This document shows, one piece after another, positions 19,686 to 28,145 of a stretch of DNA of 64,000 bases. The notes under the pieces were generated by a model that saw nothing but the letters and a program-made list of their open reading frames with translations, did no database searches and was not told the DNA's origin. Made by a program: the position numbers and the translations under genes. Within the stretch, counting starts at the first letter, position 1. Every line of letters begins with the position of its first letter. The DNA is from Comamonas avium (lineage in GTDB: Bacteria; Pseudomonadota; Gammaproteobacteria; Burkholderiales; Burkholderiaceae_C). Location of the stretch: assembly GCF_014836675.1 (NCBI RefSeq), contig NZ_JACSQK010000002.1, positions 62,001 through 126,000 of the forward strand. Reading direction: 5' to 3'.

Positions 19686-20444
19686 TTAGTGGGCCGCCTG
19701 GCCGCCGGACTTCTTGGAAGCGATCAGCTTGCCTACCGCCAGCACCAGCAGCGCACCGCTGATGTGGGCCGTCCAGTACAGCGTGCTGGAGATCTGGGCC
19801 AGGCCATTTTCGTCCAGCGTGCCCAGCTTGGGCATCCATGTCCACTTGTCGGGGTTCACGAACAGCGGATCGGTCACCAGCATGCCGCCAGCAATCCAGC
19901 CCAGCAGCATGCCGCCTGCCACGATGATCAACGGGAAGCGCTCCATCAGCGTAATCACCAGCTGCGAGCCCCACACAATGATCGGAATCGAGATCAGCAG
20001 ACCCAGCACAACCAGCAGCATCTGGTGTTCGCCCGAGCTTTGGGCCGCACCAGCGATAGCAATCACGTTGTCCACCGACATGACCAGGTCGGCCACGATG
20101 ATGGTCTTGATGGCTGCAAGCAGCTTGTCGCTGCCCTGGATGTTGTCGTGGCCTTCATCGTCAGGCGCAAGCAGCTTGACACCGATCCACACCAGCAGCA
20201 ATGCGCCCACCAGTTTCAGCGCTGGCAGCGCCAGCAGTGTCATGGCAAACGCGATCAAGATCACACGCAAGACGATGGCACCGGCGGTGCCGTAGATGAT
20301 GCCCTTGCGGCGCAGATCAGGCGGCAGCTTGCGGCATGCCAGCGCGATCACGACCGCGTTATCGCCACCCAGCAAGATGTCGATGATGATGATTTGCCCC
20401 AGTGCAACCCAGAAGGGGGCATGGGTCAGGAAATCCATATCCAT
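19686..20444 (-). CDS. TerC-family protein under manganese riboswitch (copy 2, Alx/MneA-like)
   Basis: A 252-residue TerC-family integral membrane protein. It carries IIDILLGGDNAVVIALACRKLP in the first helices and IIVADLVMSVDNVIAIAGAAQ centrally, with the paired Gly-Asp-Asn and Asp-Asn motifs proposed to bind metal. An insert before the last helix (residues about 195-225) makes it longer than the paralogue at 13177. ATG 20444 has GAGG at good spacing; a TTG at 20456 is less likely. A yybP-ykoY manganese-sensing element lies in its leader, so it is very likely a manganese exporter induced when the ion is high. The C-terminal lysine and glycine-rich tail is unremarkable. Confidence 0.92.
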   Translation of the reverse strand: MDMDFLTHAPFWVALGQIIIIDILLGGDNAVVIALACRKLPPDLRRKGIIYGTAGAIVLRVILIAFAMTLLALPALKLVGALLLVWIGVKLLAPDDEGHDNIQGSDKLLAAIKTIIVADLVMSVDNVIAIAGAAQSSGEHQMLLVVLGLLISIPIIVWGSQLVITLMERFPLIIVAGGMLLGWIAGGMLVTDPLFVNPDKWTWMPKLGTLDENGLAQISSTLYWTAHISGALLVLAVGKLIASKKSGGQAAH

Positions 20445-20583
20445 ATAAAACCTCAAAAGGAAGCCGCACGCACCTCAACGCGCCATGCAGCGGTTACTTA
20501 CGCATGCTCACCCTGGGAAGTCTGAAAGCGCGTGATGCAGGACCAGCGCACTATGGGGGCTTCTTTGGGGACCACGTGTAATC
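20445..20583 (-). other. Expression-platform region between riboswitch and terC-like start
   Basis: There is no gene. The 139 bases between the aptamer and the start codon hold several short complementary segments, such as GCGCTGGTCC and nearby GCGC elements, but no terminator with a T-run. Control of translation initiation is therefore more likely than termination, though I cannot fold it reliably by eye. Confidence 0.5.
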
Positions 20584-20730
20584 AGTCGCCCAAAGGTCTT
20601 GCCCGCAAGATCACGCTGGACCTCACCTGACAAGCCGGAAACCGGAGTTTCGTACTGACGACTTGCCAATCCGCTGGTTTGCTACCGCATGCTGCGGCCC
20701 AGCGGGGAGCTACTCCCCTTTGAAGGCCGC
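20584..20730 (-). promoter_or_regulatory. yybP-ykoY manganese riboswitch
   Basis: Read on the minus strand, the leader contains in order TTCAAAGGGGAGTAGC, TCGTCAGTACG, CCGGTTTCCGG and GGGCAAGACCTTTGGGCG. These correspond to the family's conserved GGGGAGUAG loop, the central UCGUCA segment, and the GACC loop. The outer P1 helix forms between TTCAAAGG and CCTTTGGG. Two loops dock to hold one manganese ion and open expression when it is bound. It precedes a TerC-family gene, the classic target. Coordinates of the outer helix are approximate. Confidence 0.9.
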
Positions 20731-20839
20731 AATTTAAACACAAGTCAAAGTACTGTGCAGATAAATGTGCATGTGGATTTTGCGGATGTTCGCACCGCGC
20801 ATCTTGTGTCTGGCACGGCTCTCGTACGCTTGGAACTTC
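20731..20839. promoter_or_regulatory. Divergent promoter region of terC-like and DUF3717-DUF1289 genes
   Basis: There is no gene. TTTAAATTGCGG and ACAAGTCAAAGTA segments near 20731-20752 could hold the riboswitch promoter, but I could not assign -35 and -10 boxes confidently. Confidence 0.35.
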
Positions 20840-21253
20840 ATGGAAAGCATTCACATTACCGATCTGGAAGCCGCTATCAACTTCTGGCGCGCACGCTGCG
20901 CACAGGGGCCGGGCCTGGCGCTGGCAGCAGAAACCGCGCATCTGGCCGAGGTGTACGCCGGGTTGATTTGCAGTAAAGCCACGCACATTGCCCTGCAAGA
21001 CATGCCCGAGGCCGCTTTGTACGCATGGCTGGCCTGGTATGACACGCAGCCTGACACGCCGTGCATTGCCATTTGCTCCACCAGTCAGGGCGACAACCAT
21101 TGCAAAGGTTGCGGGCGCACTTTTGAAGAGGTGCAACTGTGGCCCGGCATGAGCCCCTATGCCAAGCGTGCCGTCTGGCAGCGCATTACGACCGAAGGCA
21201 CCGCGTGGCGCTTTACACGCTACGCCGAGCGGGCACTGGAGAATAAATCATAA
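20840..21253 (+). CDS. DUF3717-DUF1289 two-domain protein
   Basis: A 137-residue soluble protein of unknown function. Residues 1-60 (MESIHITDLEAAINFWRARC then HLAEVYAGLI) match the DUF3717 helical domain, usually found as a small stand-alone protein. Residues 75-115 carry the DUF1289 pattern: PCIAIC, then HCKGCGRTFEEVQLW, a four-cysteine cluster that probably binds zinc. Joining the two in one chain is somewhat unusual. ATG 20840 is preceded by GGA at short spacing and fits the domain start. It is divergent from the riboswitch-controlled gene. Confidence 0.75.
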   Translation: MESIHITDLEAAINFWRARCAQGPGLALAAETAHLAEVYAGLICSKATHIALQDMPEAALYAWLAWYDTQPDTPCIAICSTSQGDNHCKGCGRTFEEVQLWPGMSPYAKRAVWQRITTEGTAWRFTRYAERALENKS

Positions 21254-21345
21254 AAAAATAGCACCTATCGCTTATGCATAAACGTTTTCAGATAGTTTTA
21301 CATCTAAAAACTATAGCCCATAAGCGATAGCAGCTCTTATTTTTA
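21250..21345. repeat. Intergenic imperfect-palindrome repeat, long form (copy B)
   Basis: A/T-rich ends enclose TAGCACCTATCGCTTATG on the left and CATAAGCGATAGCAGCTC on the right, which pair with few mismatches. The core is TTTTCAGATA, seven bases, ATCTAAAAAC, matching copy A. It separates the convergent DUF gene and azlD and may act as a bidirectional terminator. Confidence 0.65.
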
Positions 21346-21684
21346 CCAGCCCCAGATGATGTGCAGCGGCAAATACACCGCCATGCCCACCACAATGGTG
21401 CCCAGAATACCGCGCTTGCAGACAAAGTAGATGGACGCACACAGCGCTGCGGGCAGGCGCGCATCTGCCAGCGTGGTGATCAGTGCGCCTTGGCTCATCA
21501 GGATTTCTGGTGCAATCACGGCCGCCAGCGCCGCCAGGGGGGCGTATTTGAGTCCCCGCTTGAACCACTCAGGCATGGGCACTTCGCGTTCAGGAATCAT
21601 GAAGAACGCCCGCGTGACCACAGTCACTACGGCCAGACCGAAAGTTGCCACCCAGGGCAGCACGCCGCTCCACTGTCCACTCAT
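21343..21684 (-). CDS. azlD: AzlD-family branched-chain amino acid exporter subunit
   Basis: A 113-residue protein with four membrane helices, matching AzlD: WVATFGLAVVTVVTRAFFMI at the start, then WFKRGLKYAPLAALAAVIAP, characteristic of the family. With AzlC it forms an exporter of branched-chain amino acids, as in BrnFE. Its ATG overlaps the azlC stop as ATGA, so translation is coupled. It is the last gene of the leftward def-fmt run. Confidence 0.92.
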   Translation of the reverse strand: MSGQWSGVLPWVATFGLAVVTVVTRAFFMIPEREVPMPEWFKRGLKYAPLAALAAVIAPEILMSQGALITTLADARLPAALCASIYFVCKRGILGTIVVGMAVYLPLHIIWGW

Positions 21685-22511
21685 ACCGACTCCTTGTCTG
21701 TGGTGCGCTCTGGCAGCGGCATCACCGGGTGTTTTTCGCCCTTGCTGGGGTCCGGGGGCCGGATCGCTGGCTGTGGCCGCAACCGGGCCGCGCGCCGCTC
21801 TGCGGTTTCCATCAGCAGGCCGGCCGTGACAGCCGCTGCAATAGCGACCAAGATGTTCATCTTCAATGGCAGCGCAAATGCGGCCACTGCAGCACCGCTG
21901 GCCACCACGCAGGCCAGCCAGGTGGCTTTGTCCTTGAGCATGGAATACAGCACGCCCAGCAGCGCCAACACCCCCGCAAAGCCCAGCCCCCACTCCAGCG
22001 GGATGACATCCGCCAGCAAGATGCCTGCAATGGAGGCCACTTGCCAGGATGCCCAGTTGCCCACGGCTGCCCCCCAGAAAAACGACAGCTGCTCAGGCTT
22101 TTTCTCGGGTGTGGGGTAGCGCTGCGCAAAGGCCACAAAAATGATGTCGCCGCTAAAGTAACCCAGCGTGATGCGGTGCGCCAGACGCAGGTGGCCAAAA
22201 TAGTGGCGCCACATGCTGCTCAAAATCACAAACCGCAGGTTGACGCAGGTGGCCGTGAACCACACCACCCACAGCGGTGCACCCACCATCATCAGAGGCA
22301 GTACCGCCAGTTGCGCGCTGCCCGCGTACACGGTCAGCGACATGAAAATAGCCAGAGGCACCGACATGCCGGCCTTGACCATCGCTACGCCTGTGACCAG
22401 ACCCCAGGCGGCAATTCCCAGCATGGTGGCCATGACGGCACGGGCACCGGCCTCGAAAGCGGGTTCGCGCGCAATTGACGCGGCGCGCTGCCAGATAGCT
22501 TGTGTACGCAC
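21681..22511 (-). CDS. azlC: AzlC-family branched-chain amino acid exporter, large subunit
   Basis: A 276-residue membrane protein with AzlC hallmarks: GIAAWGLVTGVAMVKAGMS, LTVYAGSAQLAVLPLM, and TCVNLRFVILSSMWRHYF. The family exports branched-chain amino acids, mostly leucine, isoleucine and valine. The start is GTG with GGAG seven bases upstream, inside the end of fmt; the fmt stop codon is only three bases away. The hydrophilic C-terminal tail of about 35 residues, rich in Arg and Pro, is longer than in many homologues. Coupling to fmt is positional rather than functional. Confidence 0.92.
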   Translation of the reverse strand: MRTQAIWQRAASIAREPAFEAGARAVMATMLGIAAWGLVTGVAMVKAGMSVPLAIFMSLTVYAGSAQLAVLPLMMVGAPLWVVWFTATCVNLRFVILSSMWRHYFGHLRLAHRITLGYFSGDIIFVAFAQRYPTPEKKPEQLSFFWGAAVGNWASWQVASIAGILLADVIPLEWGLGFAGVLALLGVLYSMLKDKATWLACVVASGAAVAAFALPLKMNILVAIAAAVTAGLLMETAERRAARLRPQPAIRPPDPSKGEKHPVMPLPERTTDKESV

Positions 22512-22514
22512 GGC

Positions 22515-23489
22515 TTACTCCGCCGCCGTGTCTGGCAGTGTCAGCAATGTACCGGCAGGCAGCTCAAAGCCACGCAGAAAATCGGCCGCGGCCAGGCGTT
22601 TACCGCCAGCACGCTGCAACTGCATCAGCCGCAGTGCACCAGTTGCGCAGGCCACCAGCACGCCATCGGCATCCGCTGCCAGCACGGTGCCAGGCTGGGC
22701 ATTGCCGCTGTAGGCCTCAGGGGTGGCTGCCCACAGCTTGATGACCTCAGCGCCGCACTGCGTAGCACCGCCAGGAAAGGGGTTGAACGCACGCAGGCGG
22801 CGGTCCAGCTCGATGGCGGACAAGTGCCAGTCCATCCAGCTTTCGGATTTTTCAATTTTGTGCGCGTACGTCACGCCCTCAACCGGCTGCGGCGTGCGCG
22901 GCAGGCCGCCGCAGGCGCTCATCTCCAGCGCCTCCACAATCATGCGCCCTCCCAGATCGGCCAGCTTGTCGTGCATGCTGGCCGTGGTGTCTGTGGCAGT
23001 AATGGGCAGGCGCTCTATCAGGCACATGTCACCGGTGTCCAGACCGATGTCCATTTGCATGATGGTCACGCCCGTTTGCGCGTCACCCGCTTCAATGGCT
23101 CGGTGAATAGGCGCAGCCCCGCGCCAGCGAGGCAAGAGCGAAGCATGGATGTTCAGGCAGCCTTTGGGAGGCAAATCCAGCACCCACTGCGGCAGGATCA
23201 GGCCATAGGCGGCCACCACCATCACGTCAGCGTTGGCATCCAGCAAGGCCTGGCGCGCCGCAGCAGCATCTTCGGGGTATTTGCCATCCAGTCGCAGGCT
23301 CAAGGGCTGCGCCACGGCAATGCCGTGTTCCAGCGCACATTGCTTGACGGGGGAGGCCTGCAGCTTCATGCCACGTCCCGCAGGGCGGTCTGGCTGCGTC
23401 AGCACCAGAGGGACATCAAAACCTGCCTTGAGTAGGCGCTCTAAGGCCACACGCGCAAACTCAGGCGTGCCGGCAAAAATAACTCTCAT
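22515..23489 (-). CDS. fmt: Methionyl-tRNA formyltransferase
   Basis: A 324-residue Fmt, which formylates initiator Met-tRNA using 10-formyltetrahydrofolate. The start [20 protein letters not shown], the loop [11 protein letters not shown], the catalytic [20 protein letters not shown] with Asn, His and later Asp in [10 protein letters not shown], and the C-terminal tRNA-binding domain (IRAFNPFPG-type: [12 protein letters not shown]) are all present. ATG 23489 follows GGATGG; an ATG at 23498 is possible. Its partner def lies upstream on the same strand, with a lipoprotein gene between. Confidence 0.97.
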   Translation of the reverse strand: MRVIFAGTPEFARVALERLLKAGFDVPLVLTQPDRPAGRGMKLQASPVKQCALEHGIAVAQPLSLRLDGKYPEDAAAARQALLDANADVMVVAAYGLILPQWVLDLPPKGCLNIHASLLPRWRGAAPIHRAIEAGDAQTGVTIMQMDIGLDTGDMCLIERLPITATDTTASMHDKLADLGGRMIVEALEMSACGGLPRTPQPVEGVTYAHKIEKSESWMDWHLSAIELDRRLRAFNPFPGGATQCGAEVIKLWAATPEAYSGNAQPGTVLAADADGVLVACATGALRLMQLQRAGGKRLAAADFLRGFELPAGTLLTLPDTAAE

Positions 23490-23585
23490 GCGTTCCATCC
23501 GGAGAAAACTACTGCCATTGGCTGGGCAGATGCAGCGTTTGACACAGGGCGCCAGGCCTGCAAGGCGCAAGGACTGACAGCGCCT

Positions 23586-24095
23586 TCATGGGCGCGAGTC
23601 GTCGTCGCTGCGTAATTCGTCGGTAAACATCACCCGTTGCACAACGCCTTGCGGGTCGATGAAAACATGGGCCATCCGGTCAATGCTATTTTCGCGAATC
23701 CGGTAGGTCCAGATATCGCCTTTGAAGTTGCCCACACCCTCAACCAGTGCAGGCTTGCCAAAGTAGTTGAAGACACTTTGGCGATTGTCCTGGCCCGGCT
23801 GCAGTTTCTGAAAATGCGCCTCTTGCAGCACTTGCTCTACGTGCACCAGACGTTGCTGGGCATCGAGCTGCATGTGATAGACCTGCTGACCCGCAGGCTG
23901 GCGGCTGTAGACCCAGCGCTCACCGCCACCGGCCAGAGGCACACGCACGTGGGGCTGGCCCATGTCCTCAAGCAACTGCGCAGCGGGTGTGCCGGGCTTT
24001 TGCCACTCGGGCACTGCACATGCCATCACAGTGGCCGTGCACACAAGCATCACGGCCCAGCGCCACAAAAACGAGAGCGCTGGAAGCTTGGGCAT
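23586..24095 (-). CDS. Putative lipoprotein between def and fmt
   Basis: A 169-residue protein with a signal sequence and the lipobox-like VMAC near residue 28, so a lipoprotein is predicted. The rest is a small beta-rich domain: GQPHVRVPLAGGGERWVYSR resembles the start of BamE/SmpA-like domains, where a turn with Gly and Pro precedes a Trp-Tyr strand. The function is unknown. The ATG overlaps the def stop as ATGA, so it is co-translated with def. An extended frame to 24332 is shadow within def. fmt follows after 96 bases. Confidence 0.75.
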   Translation of the reverse strand: MPKLPALSFLWRWAVMLVCTATVMACAVPEWQKPGTPAAQLLEDMGQPHVRVPLAGGGERWVYSRQPAGQQVYHMQLDAQQRLVHVEQVLQEAHFQKLQPGQDNRQSVFNYFGKPALVEGVGNFKGDIWTYRIRENSIDRMAHVFIDPQGVVQRVMFTDELRSDDDSRP

Positions 24096-24604
24096 CAGCG
24101 TTCTGCCTGTTTTTGCAGTTTGACCATCTTGGTCTTGATGCGGTTGCGCTTCAAAGGTGACAGGTATTCCACAAATACCTTGCCCATCAGATGGTCCATC
24201 TCGTGCTGGATGCAGATAGCCAGCAAGCCCTCGGCTTCGATTTCGCGCGCCTGACCGTTTTCGTCCAGCGCCCGGACCTTGACCGAAGTAGACCGCTCCA
24301 CGCCGTCGTAAATACCGGGCACGGACAGGCAACCTTCTTCGTTGACCTGCTTTTCTTCGCTGGCCCAGACAATTTCCGGGTTGATCAAGACGAGTTTTTG
24401 GTCATGCTCTTGCGACACATCAATCACGATCAGGCGCTCATGGAAGTCCACTTGCGTGGCTGCCAGACCGATGCCCTGGGCGTCGTACATGGTCTCGAAC
24501 ATGTCCTCAATCTGCTTGCGAATGCGGTCATCCACCTGCTCAACAGGTTTGGCTACCTTGTGCAGGCGAGGATCAGGAAAGCAAAGAATCGGAAGTAAGG
24601 CCAT
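24095..24604 (-). CDS. def: Peptide deformylase
   Basis: A 169-residue deformylase, removing the formyl group from nascent proteins. The three motifs are [17 protein letters not shown] with the metal-binding cysteine, and HEMDHLMG with the two histidines and catalytic Glu. ATG 24604 gives the standard [18 protein letters not shown] start; the frame extends to 24688 without family character. It is the first gene of the leftward run def-lipoprotein-fmt-azlC-azlD and is divergent from the LysM gene. Confidence 0.97.
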   Translation of the reverse strand: MALLPILCFPDPRLHKVAKPVEQVDDRIRKQIEDMFETMYDAQGIGLAATQVDFHERLIVIDVSQEHDQKLVLINPEIVWASEEKQVNEEGCLSVPGIYDGVERSTSVKVRALDENGQAREIEAEGLLAICIQHEMDHLMGKVFVEYLSPLKRNRIKTKMVKLQKQAER

Positions 24605-24767
24605 GGCAAATTCTGGAAATATGTCTCTATTTTCGCCACTTTCGCACAGTCGCGCAGCACAAGTTGTTGATACGCATTGCCCAATCAAGGCCTTGGAATG
24701 AGAATCTGCAGAGATTGTCTACACAAAATGGCGCCCGCGCCTGAATAACAGAGAGAGAGGGAAGAGC

Positions 24768-25952
24768 ATGAAGGGTACTGTCACCACGTGTGTTTTGGCC
24801 ATGGTCGCTGCGCTGTATAGCTCTGTGGGTGGTGCTCAGACCCACTCCTTAGCGGTGACTACAGAACAACGTGCCACCGCCCAGCAAGTCGCACAGCAAG
24901 GCGTACCACTGTCGGCGCTCAACCCCAGCGCACCCAGCAGCTACACCGTGCAACGTGGAGACACCCTTTGGCGCATTTCCGGCCTGTTCCTGCGCCAGCC
25001 CTGGCGCTGGCCCGAGCTGTGGGGCATGAATCTGCAATCGATCGCCAACCCCCATCTGATCTACCCCGGCCAGCAGCTGTATCTGGAGAAAGACGGTGAC
25101 TATGCCCGCCTGACCACAGCGCGCAATGGTGGCTCATCCACCATCAAGCTCTCGCCGCGCGTGCGCAGCGAAAGTCTGTCTGACCTCGCACTGCCGACCC
25201 TGCAGATGCACATCATTGAGGCATTTCTGGCCGAGCCACTGGTCGTTGACAGTGACACGGTTGCCAATGCGCCGCGCATCATCGCCGGCGAGGATGACCG
25301 CTCCATGCTCTCTCCCGGTGACCGCGCCTATGTGCGTGGGCCGTCGACAGCACCGCTTTTGTATGCGCAGGGGGCCTCGCGCAGCTACCGTCTGTTTCGC
25401 CAGGCCACGCCGCTGCACGACCCCATCACCAAAGAAGTCCTGGGTTATGAAGCGCAGTATCTGGGCCAGGCTGAGCTGGAACGCGGTGAAACGCTGGGTA
25501 TGGCGGCCCAAAAGGATGCGCTGCCCGTTTACGTGCCAGGCACGGTCAATATCAGCAAGATCAAGGAAGAAATACGCCCGGGCGACCGCCTGTTGCCTGA
25601 GCCTGCGCGCCAATACCTGAGTTATGTGCCCCATGCCCCGCAAACCGCAGTGGCGGCCCACGTTGTGTCTATTTACGGCAGTACGTCCGTACGCTACGGC
25701 ACGCAATATCAGGTGGTAACCATCAACAAAGGCAGCCAAGATGGGATGGCTCCCGGCATGGTGCTGGCCTTGATGACCACGGGACAGACGCTGGTCGACA
25801 AAACCGATCCACAACGCGCCACCGTACAGCTGCCCAACGAAGAAAACGGGCTGGCCATGGTGTTTCGCAGTTTTGACCGCGTCTCCTACGCCCTCATCAT
25901 GGACATTCAACGCGGCGTCCAAGTCGGAGATTTACTGACAACACCACGCTAA
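24768..25952 (+). CDS. LysM-domain exported protein
   Basis: A 394-residue protein with a signal peptide ending near GGAQ. A LysM domain follows at residues about 58-107: YTVQRGDTLWRISG through NPHLIYPGQQLYL, which binds N-acetylglucosamine in peptidoglycan. The remaining 280 residues are beta-rich with no domain I can name; proteins like this stand before dprA in many Burkholderiales. A strong GAGGGAAGAG ribosome site precedes the ATG. dprA starts eight bases after its stop, so they share a transcript. The role in the cell wall is inferred from LysM only. Confidence 0.9.
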   Translation: MKGTVTTCVLAMVAALYSSVGGAQTHSLAVTTEQRATAQQVAQQGVPLSALNPSAPSSYTVQRGDTLWRISGLFLRQPWRWPELWGMNLQSIANPHLIYPGQQLYLEKDGDYARLTTARNGGSSTIKLSPRVRSESLSDLALPTLQMHIIEAFLAEPLVVDSDTVANAPRIIAGEDDRSMLSPGDRAYVRGPSTAPLLYAQGASRSYRLFRQATPLHDPITKEVLGYEAQYLGQAELERGETLGMAAQKDALPVYVPGTVNISKIKEEIRPGDRLLPEPARQYLSYVPHAPQTAVAAHVVSIYGSTSVRYGTQYQVVTINKGSQDGMAPGMVLALMTTGQTLVDKTDPQRATVQLPNEENGLAMVFRSFDRVSYALIMDIQRGVQVGDLLTTPR

Positions 25953-25960
25953 TCCATGCC

Positions 25961-27121
25961 ATGACAGCGGACATCACCCACTGGGAGCGCGCAGATCTGG
26001 AGGCATGGCTGCGCTTGTCCCTGACACCCAGCGTTGGCAACGCTGCCGCACGCCGCCTGCTTGCACGCTTTGGTTCAGCTGCAGCGATCTTCACAGAATC
26101 AGTGGCCGAGCTGCAAACCTGCGTGAGCCTGGCGCAGGCGGCCCAGCTGCGTCATCCCCCGGAGAATTTTTCTGCGGCATGCGAAACCACCTGGCAATGG
26201 CTGCATGCGAACAGCCCGGATTTGGGACATGCGCTGATCACACTTGGTGATCCGCGTTACCCAGACAGCTTGCTGCACACCGCAGACCCGCCTCTGATGC
26301 TCTATGTGATGGGTGCTCGCCACTGGCTAGAGCGCCATACGCCCATCGTGGACTGGCAGCACAGTCTGGCAATCGTTGGCTCTCGCAACCCCACCCCTCA
26401 GGGGGCTGACAACGCCTATCAATTTGCCCACCATCTGGCAGGCCAGGGCTGGTGCATTGTTTCAGGCATGGCGCTGGGTATTGATGCGGCAGCCCATGCA
26501 GGAGCCATGGCCGCCAGCAGCGCATCACTGCCCACAATTGCGGTGGTGGGCACCGGCGTAGACCGCATCTACCCCCGCCAGCACAAGCAGCTGGCGCATC
26601 AACTGGCTCACTGCGGGCTGATCATCAGTGAGTTCCCGCTGGGCACCCCACCAATCGCCAGCAATTTTCCTAAACGCAACCGCATTATTTCAGGGCTGTC
26701 TCGTGGCACCTTGGTGGTCGAAGCCGCTCTGGCATCCGGCTCACTGATCACGGCACGCACGGCCTCAGAGCAGGGGCGCGAAGTGTTCGCCATTCCTGGC
26801 TCCATCCACAGCCCACAAGCCCGTGGCTGCCATGCACTGATACAGCAGGGCGCCAAACTGGTCGAACGTGCACAGGACATTCTGGATGAATGGGGCGACC
26901 ACACACCCCAAGCCATGGTCAGTACAGTCGCCGCGACACCCGCCTCTAATGAGCACCCACTGCTCACCGCCATGGGCTACGACCCTGTCCATCTGGACAC
27001 CCTCGTCGCTCGCACAGGGTGGAGCGCAGCAGATTTGCAGGCCCAGTTGCTGGAGCTGGAATTGGAAGGCAGTGTCCATCGCCTGGCCGGAGGTCTGTTT
27101 CAGCGCACTGGCCAGGCCTGA
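25961..27121 (+). CDS. dprA: DNA-processing protein DprA
   Basis: A 386-residue DprA (Smf), which loads RecA on incoming single-stranded DNA during transformation. The N-terminal helical part is WLRLSLTPSVGNAAARRLLA. The Rossmann core follows: IVGSRNPTPQGADNA, GWCIVSGMALGIDAAAH, FPKRNRIISGLSRGTLVVEA and EVFAIPGSIHSPQARGCHAL. A C-terminal winged helix (HLDTLVARTGWSAADLQ) completes the long form. It is co-transcribed with the LysM gene and ends in a terminator. Confidence 0.96.
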   Translation: MTADITHWERADLEAWLRLSLTPSVGNAAARRLLARFGSAAAIFTESVAELQTCVSLAQAAQLRHPPENFSAACETTWQWLHANSPDLGHALITLGDPRYPDSLLHTADPPLMLYVMGARHWLERHTPIVDWQHSLAIVGSRNPTPQGADNAYQFAHHLAGQGWCIVSGMALGIDAAAHAGAMAASSASLPTIAVVGTGVDRIYPRQHKQLAHQLAHCGLIISEFPLGTPPIASNFPKRNRIISGLSRGTLVVEAALASGSLITARTASEQGREVFAIPGSIHSPQARGCHALIQQGAKLVERAQDILDEWGDHTPQAMVSTVAATPASNEHPLLTAMGYDPVHLDTLVARTGWSAADLQAQLLELELEGSVHRLAGGLFQRTGQA

Positions 27122-27132
27122 AGCCATCAGGC

Positions 27133-27165
27133 GCAAAAAAAGGGCACCTGAGGTGCCCTTTTTTT
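27133..27165. terminator. Bidirectional terminator between dprA and secF
   Basis: GGGCACCT and AGGTGCCC pair perfectly, flanked by seven A and seven T, giving a T-run on either strand for the convergent genes. Confidence 0.9.
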
Positions 27166-27183
27166 GATTGTCAGCCTGTGAAC

Positions 27184-28134
27184 TCAGACCACAGCCCCGG
27201 AATTGGGGTCGTTGGGGTCTTGCTCCTGCTTGGAGGGCTTGACCAGGTCTTCACGCTTGACGCCCAGCCACATCACGATGGCCGCGCCCACGAAGATGGA
27301 CGAGTAGATGCCGAACACGATACCAATGGTCAGCGCCAGCGAGAAGTAATGCAGGCTGGGGCCACCAAAGAAGAACATGGCCAGCACCATGGCTTCGGTC
27401 GATGCGTGGGTAATCACCGTGCGGCTCATGGTGGAGGTGATGGCGTGGTTGATGACCGCCGTCGTATCCATCTTGCGCTGCCTGCGGAAGGTTTCACGAA
27501 TACGGTCAAACACCACCACCGACTCATTCACGGAGTAACCCAGCACCGCCAGCACACCTGCCAGCACTGGCAGCGAGAACTCCCACTGGAAGAACGCGAA
27601 AAAGCCCAGAATGATCACCACGTCGTGGAAGTTGGCAAACGCTGCGGCTACGCCAAACTTCCATTCAAAGCGGAACGCCAGGTAGACGATGATGCCCACC
27701 ATCACCACAACCAGCGCCAGCAGGCCATTGGTGACCAGCTCCTCACCGACAGAAGGGCCAACGAACTCGGTGCGACGCAATGTGACTTCAGGGTCAGCGG
27801 CCTTGAGCGCCTGCAATACGCTTTCGCTTTGCTGCGCAGAAGTCACGCCCTGCTGCACGGGCATGCGGATCATCACATCCCGTGCAGTGCCAAAGTTCTG
27901 CACCGTCACATCGCTGTAACCCTTGTCCTGGATGGTTTTGCGCACCTTCTCCAGATCAGCGGGCTGGCTATAGGCCACTTCCATGACCGTGCCACCCGTG
28001 AACTCCACAGACAGATGCAGGCCCTTGGTGACCAGGAAGAAAACGGCCAGCACAAAGGTGATGATGGAAATCGCGTTGAGCACCAACGCGTATTTCATGA
28101 ACGGAATGTCTTTTCGGATGCGGAAGAGTTCCAT
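27184..28134 (-). CDS. secF: Protein translocase subunit SecF
   Basis: A 316-residue SecF with six membrane helices. The start is MELFRIRKDIPFMKYALVLN, the first periplasmic part has VEFTGGTVMEV, and the later helices carry the family motif VLGYSVNESVVVFDRIRE with STMSRTVITHASTE. With SecD it uses the proton gradient to pull proteins out of the SecYEG channel. AAGGAGG precedes the ATG. It is the last gene of yajC-secD-secF and follows secD by 11 bases. Confidence 0.97.
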   Translation of the reverse strand: MELFRIRKDIPFMKYALVLNAISIITFVLAVFFLVTKGLHLSVEFTGGTVMEVAYSQPADLEKVRKTIQDKGYSDVTVQNFGTARDVMIRMPVQQGVTSAQQSESVLQALKAADPEVTLRRTEFVGPSVGEELVTNGLLALVVVMVGIIVYLAFRFEWKFGVAAAFANFHDVVIILGFFAFFQWEFSLPVLAGVLAVLGYSVNESVVVFDRIRETFRRQRKMDTTAVINHAITSTMSRTVITHASTEAMVLAMFFFGGPSLHYFSLALTIGIVFGIYSSIFVGAAIVMWLGVKREDLVKPSKQEQDPNDPNSGAVV

Positions 28135-28145
28135 GTCTTCCTCCT

